Of a DNA stretch of 20,000 bases, positions 12,763 through 20,000 are shown piece by piece. Position 1 is the stretch's first letter; each line of letters starts with the position of its first letter. The stretch is from positions 12,501-32,500 of the forward strand of contig JAXCGZ010021607.1 of assembly GCA_037179515.1 (NCBI GenBank), given 5' to 3'. The stretch comes from Halocaridina rubra (Eukaryota > Arthropoda > Malacostraca > Decapoda > Atyidae). The position numbers and the translations under genes are program-made. The notes under the pieces were generated by a model. It saw nothing but the letters and a program-made list of their open reading frames with translations. It was not told the origin of the DNA and searched no databases.

Positions 12763-13162
12763 AATCATATTTTACCCCTTGACAGAGACTCGAACCTAAG
12801 ACACATAATTACTGTGCCAAGGCGCTACCTACTACACCACTGAAGGTCTAAGAAAGAAGCCATCCTCAATGCTAACTGCTTTGCTTGGAATGAACACATT
12901 TTTTCAGAATGCTTTTGTTCATATTACAGCTTCTCCCAACCTCACTCTTGGCTTCGTTTTCGCATAAAATTAAAATCCCTCTCTATATGGGCATCAATAT
13001 TAATAAAAAAAACACATTAACATATGTGAAAACATTCCTAGCAAAGCAGTTAGCTTTGGGGTTGGCTTCTTTCTTAGACCTTCAGTGGTGTAGTTATTAG
13101 CGCCTTGGCACAGTAATTATGTGTCTTAGATTCGAGTTCCTGTCAAGGGGTAAAATATGATT
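12763..13162. mobile_element. tRNA-related element, family A, with 130 bp inverted repeat arms
   Basis: The left arm is 12763-12892 and the right arm 13033-13162. Reading one against the complement of the other, I count about 10 differences in 130 bases. Each arm carries a tRNA-like promoter region: on the minus strand at about 12775-12848 (ACTCGAACC complement, CCAAGGCGCTACC) and on the plus strand at about 13077-13150 (CAGTGGTGTAGTTATTAGCG as A-box, TTAGATTCGAGTTCC as B-box). The 140 bp spacer is AT-rich and matches the AT-rich half of the 199-474 unit, ending AACATATGTGAAAACA. So this locus is one full unit plus an inverted partial unit. It could be a foldback/MITE, or a tandem SINE that inverted. 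Both outer ends meet dinucleotide arrays. Confidence 0.75.
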
Positions 13163-13192
13163 TATGTTTTTTCCTATGATAATGTGTTTGTT

Positions 13193-13412
<220 letters not shown>

Positions 13413-13807
13413 GGCTTGCGCGCGCGAGTGTATTCGTTACAATACTTTGAAACGTCATCTGCAAAATGACCATTCTCAACTTTCAGACATACAAAAACAT
13501 CACGTATTTATCAGATCGTGTGTCTGACACACTAACCAAGCTGCTCTTTCATACAGAGACAAATCAGAAACGAGGACAGAATCCTTGAAAAAAAAGAGCC
13601 ACCCCATTGCCAAGGAAATAGGGGATTTGAAAAAGCTGTGACCGAATGGAGGGTCTCATCAGTAAGTTTGTAGTTTATGGTCGCAACAGACGTGGCATGA
13701 ATCAGCAATAGTACAGACACGGAGAGGAGTAAAAGAAGGAAAATTAGACGAACTTTCAGAATAAGCGGTATACACTGGTAGAAACTGACGACTTCATTGA
13801 TGTCCTC
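13413..13807 (-). pseudogene. possible signal-anchor (type II membrane) coding remnant
   Basis: On the minus strand, about 13810-13540 is an open frame reading EDINEVVSFYQ, then LKVRLIFLLLLLSVSVLLLI (about 13759-13700), then HATSVATINYKLTDETLHSV and TAFSNPLFPWQWGG. A basic residue pair just before a 16-18 residue hydrophobic stretch near an N-terminus is the pattern of a signal anchor, as in Golgi glycosyltransferases and sulfotransferases. Past an eight-T run (13588-13595) another frame reads KDSVLVSDLSLYERAAWLV, which looks coding, so a frameshift in that run is possible. There is an ATG at about 13801 in a different frame (MKSSVSTSVYRLF, then a stop). I do not recognise the protein. It may be a processed or decayed gene fragment, or chance. 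Confidence 0.25.
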
Positions 13808-13846
13808 ACATACATACATACATACATACATACATACATACATACA
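13808..13846. repeat. (CATA)n microsatellite
   Basis: A short perfect CATA run of about 39 bases. The sequence to its right resembles that to the right of the longer CATA array at 10434-10661. Confidence 0.95.
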
Positions 13847-14885
13847 TCTCCCCAAATAATTAAGATATATTAAAACGCATAGCTAATGATATTGATGCAT
13901 ACGCATAGTAAAGCTGTGCACACGCCAACAAGCAAATCTTTCACATATCGACAAAATGTACCTGCGGCCCATGCAAGAGGTGCATTTAAGAACAACTCGG
14001 GATGGGAACATGACATATGGAAAGGTTAAGACTGATTGTACGTCTCTGCAGTAGTTAGCTTGGCGTAATCTATGGCCCACTGGTCGTGGCTAACATCAAT
14101 AAATTTGTTGCAAAAATAGAGGCAAATAATACAAGCTTTGCATGAATTCGGTTTGTAGAAAAAGCAAAATATTACTGTTCAGACGCATATAGTAGGCTAA
14201 GGACTACTGCTTTTACTATGAGCACTGATACAAAGTATAATTTGTAATGAAATAAAACTTTATCATGGTTGACTATACGCCTCCAACATGAGGCTTTTGA
14301 TCTTGTTAGAGGTCGTGCACTTGTGGGTCAGATATGGGTCATTACAGCATTAATATAATAGTTGACTGACAGTTTTTCAAGTATTAAATTACCAAGTCCA
14401 TTCATCCTTGTTCTATATATCAAGTTTAGCAAATGACGAATAAATTTAATAAGGACAAAATTATAATTTCATTTCGGTCATAAGTTTCAATATTAGTTTA
14501 CATTCCTTCCTAAATTGACATTAAAACTAGCTTAATATTACTTATTAATCCACATAAATATAATTCCGAATTTAACTAATAAAACCGAAGAATATGTGAT
14601 TCATACAAGAGCAGCGAACAAGTGGAGCGAAGTTTGGCCCCCCAAGATGTTTCAAACGCTTAAATGTAATGTTAAAACTCATAGATGTAGAGTTCTCTTA
14701 CATTCGATCTCTTCATATGAGAATCCGGATTCAGAATTAATACTAGCTTCCAAACGAAATTTAGTGAGTACTCTATTCGTCAATATTATGCACAGACGTA
14801 CTGCATGTAAATATATTATATGGTTTTTGAATTTATCAAAAGTCAGGTTAAAAACACTGCATATGCAAGTACTACTTATCCATAA
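13847..14885. other. unique AT-rich stretch
   Basis: No established gene. On the minus strand about 14100-13880 stays in one frame with a single internal stop (IDVSHDQWAIDYAK, ETYNQS, stop, PELFLNAPLAWAAG, YVKDLLVGVCTALL), which looks slightly protein-like but matches nothing I know. On the plus strand a GTG-initiated frame at 14596-14922 has no motif and an ordinary AT-rich composition. Confidence 0.4.
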
Positions 14886-14960
14886 TGTTACAACCCCAAA
14901 CAACCTTGTTACCCCTTTTTAATTGCCAGTAGATTTGCTGAAACAATGTGTTCATTTCAA

Positions 14961-15115
14961 CCAATCAGCATTCACTTCTCCTCGAATAGCCAATCATAAT
15001 GACGTTCTGGCCTTACTCTCGACCCTACCTTCGCTAACAATCTTAGTCCCAAGACCTCCCCCTGTCCGAGGTTTATATACCTGGTCAAAAACGCCGGCCG
15101 ACAGAGTACAGTTCC
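14961..15115 (+). promoter_or_regulatory. RNA polymerase II core promoter-like cluster
   Basis: CCAAT boxes lie at 14961-14965 (AACCAATCAGC) and 14990-14994 (AGCCAATCAT), 29 bases apart. A TATA box GTTTATATACC is at 15071-15081. About 31-36 bases further on is an initiator-like ACAGTTC (candidate start A at 15110). The spacing of CCAAT, TATA and initiator is what a strong polymerase II promoter needs. The surrounding 15040-15190 is richer in GC than its flanks. No coding start follows within the next 300 bases that I can support. Confidence 0.5.
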
Positions 15116-15289
15116 AGTCCAGCGATCAGAAGCACATACCAGGATTATATTCCCCGAACCGGCTACTTAGTACTGCCACCTGGAACATCTTGTATTTCGT
15201 ATTGTATTATATTGATTGTATATCAGTTTATTGCTCTCCTCCCAGGTTCCATTTAACTTGTCGTATAATTTAAAAGTTATATTATTTAT

Positions 15290-15440
15290 CATTATTATTT
15301 CCTTGTTGGTTTTTGTTAATCTGTAAATTTATATTTATTGATTATTAATGTGTTTAGGTCCGTTTTTGTTAAACTGTAGGATTGTACATATCTATGTGTT
15401 TTTTGTTAATCTGTAGGTTTGTTAAATCTCAGATTGTAAT
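15290..15440 (+). repeat. three degenerate copies of GTTTTTGTTAATCTGTAGG
   Basis: GGTTTTTGTTAATCTGTAAA at about 15308, CGTTTTTGTTAAACTGTAGG at about 15361 and GTTTTTTGTTAATCTGTAGG at about 15398 are clear relatives with irregular spacing (about 53 and 37 bases). They look like a short decayed tandem repeat inside the candidate LTR. Confidence 0.6.
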
Positions 15441-15630
15441 TCCTACTGTATTAAGTGAAATTAAAATTACAATTGTTATAAACTGTTCATCTTATTCCCA
15501 TGCCCTTCACTATTTCAAGCCAAATTACGAGTCCTTTAGCCATTGCCACCCAGTTATATATTAACCTAGGTCTCGGGCATGAAAAACTTGAAGTTGGTAT
15601 TTACCAGTCATACCTGGGTGTAATAATATT

Positions 15631-17015
<1,385 letters not shown>

Positions 17016-17211
17016 GGCTAGTACAGTGGTAACGCGCTGGCTTCGCATTCACGAGGTCGAAAGATCGGTTCCCGTCCAAGACCGAGAGTTTAAGCTGTTT
17101 ACTGGCAGGAACTGCTGTGGTTGGACACTACAGTGGGGGGTTGGGGCTTGCCCTGGCTGACGAATACCCTTTGTATTGAAATGGAAATAAAGTTTGTTTA
17201 TTTGTTTGTTT
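17016..17211 (+). mobile_element. tRNA-derived SINE, family B, copy 2, inside the GACTAY array
   Basis: The copy starts GGCTAGTACAGTGGTAACGC (A-box), followed by GGCTTCGCATTCACGAGG, whose TTCGCAT resembles a tRNA-Ala(CGC) anticodon loop, and GATCGGTTCCCGTCC (B-box). A body of about 120 bases follows, then TGGAAATAAAG and a (TTTG)n-like tail. This copy has an intact promoter region, unlike 1064-1250. It is flanked on both sides by the same GACTATGAC repeat, so it inserted into the array. A target-site duplication (GACTATG on both sides) is possible but cannot be told apart from the repeat itself. Confidence 0.82.
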
Positions 17212-17290
17212 GACTATGACTACTACTACGACAACTATGACTACGACTACGGTGTCTGTGACTACGACTACGACGACTATGACGACGACG
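17212..17290. repeat. GACTAY array, right remnant after the SINE
   Basis: GACTATGACTACTACTACGA and following units continue the pattern of 15731-17015 for about 80 bases before the sequence turns into the AT-rich AATTATGATAAT domain. Confidence 0.9.
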
Positions 17291-18230
17291 ATAATGCTAA
17301 TTATAATAATGATAATTATAATAATGATAATTATAATTATGATAACTATAATTATGATAACTCTAATCATGATAATTATAATTTTGATAATGATTATTAT
17401 AATAATGATAATTATAACTATAATGATAATTATAATAATGATAATTATAATTGTGATAATTATAATTATGATAATTATATTTATAATTATGACAAATATA
17501 ATGATAATAATAATGATAATAATAATAATTATAACAATAATAATTATAATAATTATAATTATAAAAATGATAATGATAATTATAATAATGATAATATAAT
17601 AATGATAATTATAATTATAATTGTAATAATGATGATGATAATGATAATTATAATTATGATAATGATAATTATAATTATAATAATGATAATTAGAATAAAG
17701 ATAATGATAATTATAATAATAATGATAATTATAATTATAATAATGATAATTAGAATAAAGATAATGATAATTATAATAATAATGATAATTATAATTATAA
17801 TACTGATCATTATAATTATTATTATAAATATAATAATGATAATTATACTTATAATTATAATAATGATAATTATAATTATAATTATAATTATAATAATGAT
17901 AATGATAATTATATTTATAATCATGATAACTATAATTATAATTATAATAATGATAATTATAATTATAGTTATAATAATGATAACTATAATTATAATTATA
18001 ATAATGATAATTATAATTATAATTATAATAATGATAATTGAAATTATGATTATAATAATGAAAATTATAATTATAATAATGATAATGATAATTATACTTA
18101 TGATAATGATAATTTTAAAAATGATGATTATAATAATTATTATTATAATTATAATTATAATAATTATAATTATAATTATTATAGTTATAATAATTATAGT
18201 TATAATAATTATAGTTATAATAATTCTAGT

Positions 18231-18237
<7 letters not shown>
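17291..18237. repeat. degenerate (AATTATAATTATGATAATG) array
   Basis: About 950 bases made of GAT, AAT, TAT and AAC triplets. A 60-bp higher-order unit is exactly repeated at about 17684-17743 and 17744-17803 (both with the marker TTAGAATAAAG). The Asn-Tyr-Asp and Ile-Met reading frames are repeat artefacts. Confidence 0.92.
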
Positions 18238-18306
<69 letters not shown>

Positions 18307-18385
18307 GTCATAATAATATCATAATAATAATAACAATAACAATAACAATAATGATAATAATAGCAAGAGTAATAGTAATAATAAT

Positions 18386-18449
<64 letters not shown>

Positions 18450-18654
18450 GTCATAATAATATCATAATAATAATAACAATAACAATAACAATAATGATAA
18501 TAATAGCAAGAGTAATAGTTATAATAATAATACTAATACTAATAATAATAGTTATAATAGTAATAATAGTAAAATAATAACAATAACAATAACAATAACA
18601 ATAATGATAATAATAGCAAGAGTAATAGTAATAATAATAATAATACTAATAATC

Positions 18655-18745
<91 letters not shown>

Positions 18746-18809
18746 TATTAATAATAGACTTATATATCATTAACGATGACAACAACACTTTCAACAAAGC
18801 AACAACAAC

Positions 18810-18889
<80 letters not shown>

Positions 18890-18892
18890 TAA

Positions 18893-18937
<45 letters not shown>

Positions 18938-18977
18938 TAGTGATGAAAATAATAATAATATTAAGAATAGTGATGAA

Positions 18978-19058
<81 letters not shown>

Positions 19059-19090
19059 TAATAATAATAATAATGTTGATAATAATAATT
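18238..19090. repeat. (TAA)n array with higher-order units
   Basis: Pure TAA runs alternate with a marker block AACAATAATGATAATAATAG plus CAAGAGTAATAG. The marker's ATGAT lies at about 18351, 18494 and 18604, so the first two are 143 bp apart (with matching GTCATAATAATATC at 18307 and 18450) and the third 110 bp on. A second doublet, TAGTGATGAAAATAAT, is repeated 30 bases apart at about 18938 and 18968. A short unique insert (about 18750-18810) interrupts the array. Confidence 0.93.
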
Positions 19091-20000
19091 AAATGAAATT
19101 AACGGCCTCTCACTTTCCATTATTAAAGATAAGAGTAATTAATATCACATTCATGGAAGCATACAGAATTAGCATGAATATACACACCCCTTCCATTATC
19201 ATCTTATTATAAATTCAGATATCAAAATAAAATTTTGCAGTAAGCAATTAATATAAGCAATAAACTGACCTTTTCCAATCATACAATATTAAAATTATAA
19301 ATACAGTTTTTACAGACCTCTTTAAATGTTAAAGCTTCATTTCAGAACCATTGCTTAAATATGGCACTACTCATTTTTATTCCTTGTTTTATATCATGGG
19401 TCCAGGCTACAGTAATGCAAAGCTAAAAATATTAATAAATTGTATGCAGACGGCTATTAATTGTAATATTTCACAAAGCAAAAAATTCCATCAAAATAAA
19501 TGGCAGTCCGATGTTTTGAGCTGTTTTCATATCAGTTTAGGTAGACTTCCAAGATACAAGCTAAATATACCAGAAACGCGTTTGTTTATCACTATTAATT
19601 ACAAAATTTTACCAACACCAATATCATCTCAACAGCATTCGAGATATTTAAATTTAACGATTTTCTCTCCTCGCTGGGGAACAGTTCCAATAACGTGAAG
19701 CTAAAACTATCAATGAGGTGTTTGCAGATAACTATTAATTGCATACATTTTGCATCCCAAACCATCCCTTTCCCAATGGCAATACAGTATTGCGATTTCA
19801 TCGTTTGTTTTTTTTTCACCCATTTTGGGGCAGCGGTACCATTACACTTTACTGTAATTCAAAGCAAACAGTGAAAACACTTAAATTTGATTCAGCGCTC
19901 CAATAAACACTTAAATGTTTATTAGAGGATTTTCATAATATTAAAGCTGACTGCGATTCAACCCTTGGTGAAAACATTGATTACTTTTCTTATATGTTTA
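19091..20000. other. AT-rich unique DNA with weak internal repeats
   Basis: No gene is supported. A motif-free frame at 19351-19698 starts with a non-ATG codon. Segments near 19418-19475 and 19695-19752 resemble each other (GCAAAGCTAAAAATATTAAT against GTGAAGCTAAAACTATCAAT, and CTATTAATTG in both), with a fainter match near 19230-19300. This suggests a very old tandem or dispersed repeat. Confidence 0.4.

Larger units (their letters stand above)
14886..15475 (+). mobile_element. candidate solo LTR (or host promoter region)
   Basis: The segment starts TGTTACAACCCC, a typical LTR left end. It carries two CCAAT boxes, a TATA box with an initiator, and ends in an AT-rich region with ATTAAA at about 15460 and TTACAATTGTTATAA. 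A clear right terminus (matching CA end with a five-base target duplication) was not found, so the right boundary is a guess. No primer binding site, gag or pol is seen nearby. A host promoter is the alternative. Confidence 0.3.

Noticed and set aside
14596..14922. 108-codon plus-strand frame as a gene
   Set aside because: Starts at GTG, has no motif, AT-rich composition like its surroundings, and no splice signals that fit.
14886..15630. Full LTR retrotransposon
   Set aside because: Only one LTR-like segment is seen; no primer binding site, gag, pol or second LTR in the window, so at most a solo LTR.
17194..18324. 376-codon Asn/Tyr/Ile-rich frame as an Asn-rich protein
   Set aside because: It is pure AAT/TAT/GAT repeat sequence with no start context and switches composition with the repeat domains.
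19351..19819. Overlapping frames of 115 (plus) and 74 codons (minus)
   Set aside because: Non-ATG start for the larger one, no motif, and they overlap weak repeats.

Overview
The window looks like accessory, non-genic DNA from an arthropod nuclear genome, most likely a decapod crustacean (shrimp, crab or crayfish). That is an inference from three things: a very high load of simple repeats (by hand count, between a quarter and a third of the 20 kb), CR1/Jockey-type non-LTR retrotransposons and tRNA-derived short elements, and two exons of an arthropod Sidestep-type immunoglobulin gene. There is no bacterial gene layout: no operons, no ribosome binding sites, and spliced exons are present.

Layout. 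1-1260: dinucleotide array, two tandem tRNA-related short repeats (minus strand), a long (TAA)n array, then a minus-strand SINE of a second family. 1260-2570: non-coding, GT-rich in part. 2570-3720: decayed Jockey-type LINE fragment between two (TA)n arrays. 3720-7690: (TA)n(CA)n, then a nearly complete CR1-like LINE (plus strand) with ORF1-like, endonuclease and reverse-transcriptase regions, broken by a few frameshifts and by a nested ~190 bp insertion. 7690-8010: (TA)n. 8540-9900 (minus strand): two exons of a Sidestep-like gene whose reading phases match across the intron, with a compound microsatellite starting just inside the next intron. 10430-10660: (CATA)n. 11140-11395: minisatellite with inverted copies. 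11447-12090: 5'-truncated second copy of the CR1-like LINE, ending in microsatellites. 12617-13412: a tRNA-related element arranged as a 130 bp inverted repeat, between (TA)n and (TA)n(GT)n arrays. 13530-13810 (minus): a possible signal-anchor coding remnant. 14886-15470: a promoter-like or solo-LTR-like segment with two CCAAT boxes and a TATA box. 15630-19090: 3.4 kb of trinucleotide-based repeats in distinct domains, interrupted once by a SINE. 19090-20000: AT-rich DNA with weak internal repetition.

The only credible host gene is the partial Sidestep-like gene, a family of cell-surface receptors used in axon guidance and cell recognition in arthropods. The rest is mobile-element DNA and simple repeats. 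The recurring theme is that mobile-element ends and microsatellites meet: nearly every recognisable element copy is bounded on at least one side by a simple repeat. I found no evidence of a new defence, toxin or metabolic system; the most unusual items are the inverted tRNA-like element and the link between element ends and microsatellites.
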